From positions 1 through 64,000 of the forward strand of contig CAYTVB010000003.1 in NCBI GenBank assembly GCA_964441735.1: DNA of 64,000 nucleotides, read 5' to 3'. The translations under genes and the position numbers were made by a program. Below the pieces are notes generated by a model. It did no database searches and was not told where the DNA came from. It saw only the letters and a program-made list of their open reading frames with translations. This document shows, piece by piece, positions 63,851 through 64,000 of this stretch. How positions within the stretch are numbered: position 1 is the stretch's first letter; every line of letters starts with the position of its first letter. This stretch comes from JASMTM01 sp964441735 (GTDB lineage: Bacteria; Thermotogota; Thermotogae; Petrotogales; Kosmotogaceae).

Positions 63851-64000
63851 ATGAAAAATAAGAAGGGAAAGGTATTTATCATATCTCATACCCACTGGGA
63901 TAGAGAGTGGTACCAGCCATTTCAGAAATTTAGATTCAGACTTGTGGAGATGATAAATGAACTCATTGAAATATTAGAAAGGGATAAGAATTACAGATGT
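63851..64000 (+). CDS. GH38 alpha-mannosidase, N-terminal part (cut by window end)
   Basis: The first 50 codons only. GKVFIISHTHWDREWYQPF is the classic bacterial GH38 start (HTHWD zinc-binding motif), as in MngB-type alpha-mannosidases, followed by FRFRLVEMINELIEILE. Starts nine bases after the URO-D gene; GAGGTA lies before the ATG. It is the third GH38 gene of the locus and the only one with the standard motif. Confidence 0.88.
   Translation, partial: MKNKKGKVFIISHTHWDREWYQPFQKFRFRLVEMINELIEILERDKNYRC

Noticed and set aside
63376..63895. Several minus-strand frames of 104-128 codons opposite the second URO-D gene
   Set aside because: All mirror the coding pattern of the URO-D gene and have no family resemblance or start signals.
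1..64000. Search for tRNA, rRNA, CRISPR arrays, insertion sequences and phage genes
   Set aside because: No repeats, transposase-like proteins or tRNA-like folds were noticed. Intergenic space is small and explained by control sites.

Overview
The window is AT-rich bacterial chromosome. Gene content and order point to the Thermotogota. The indicators are PolC next to RuvC, an Rnf cluster ordered C-D-G-E-A-B, a dxr-rseP-ispG block, many TTG/GTG starts, strong AGGAGG ribosome sites, and a large sugar-utilisation section with binding-protein-dependent ABC transporters and LacI regulators. Kosmotogaceae or a near relative is my best guess; the family level is inference. I saw no rRNA, tRNA, CRISPR array, insertion sequence or prophage.

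Region 1 (159-10698, minus strand) is information processing plus central carbon metabolism. In transcription order it reads holB, ricT, tkt, rnc, a 201-base gap, ruvC, polC and a divergent sliding-clamp-like gene. PolC ends in a QITLF clamp-binding motif and lies just upstream of that clamp-like gene.

Region 2 (10771-16517, plus) holds ndk, a zinc-dependent phospholipase C-like protein, the glycogen pair glgD/glgC, a small pilin-like membrane protein overlapping glgC, and a secreted 5'-nucleotidase, closed by a terminator.

Region 3 (16594-27264, plus) is one long tight operon: rnfCDGEAB, then dxr, rseP, ispG, lactate dehydrogenase and a PEGA-domain envelope protein, closed by a terminator. 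It joins ferredoxin/NAD ion pumping, two steps of the MEP isoprenoid pathway and NADH disposal. The RnfB has an unusual architecture.

Region 4 (27294-44321) starts with a GAF/PAS/GGDEF/EAL protein and a clan GH-A-like glycosidase on the plus strand. These converge on a minus-strand operon of LacI regulator, sugar-binding protein, two permeases and two GH130 enzymes (one cytoplasmic, one with a signal peptide). Divergent from it are two secreted proteins, one with an alpha/alpha-barrel and a carbohydrate-binding-type C-terminal module. Paired LacI operators of AAGCGCTT type sit just downstream of both divergent promoters. A GNAT protein and a GPH-type sugar symporter follow on the minus strand.

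Region 5 (44640-64000, plus) is a second sugar locus in two transcription units. Unit A encodes an unrecognised protein, a phosphomannose isomerase with an extra N-terminal domain, a ROK kinase, a SASA/CE6-like esterase and a RACE-type reductive activator of corrinoid enzymes. Unit B encodes an ABC transporter, three distinct GH38-type alpha-mannosidase homologues, a LacI regulator and two URO-D/MtaA-like proteins. Both units start behind a TGCAAACGNTTGCA-type operator placed at exactly the same distance from the -10 box. The pairing of corrinoid-activase and URO-D/methyltransferase-like genes with a mannoside locus is the most unexpected signal here. It suggests processing of a modified, perhaps O-methylated, mannoside, but no corrinoid-binding protein lies inside the window.
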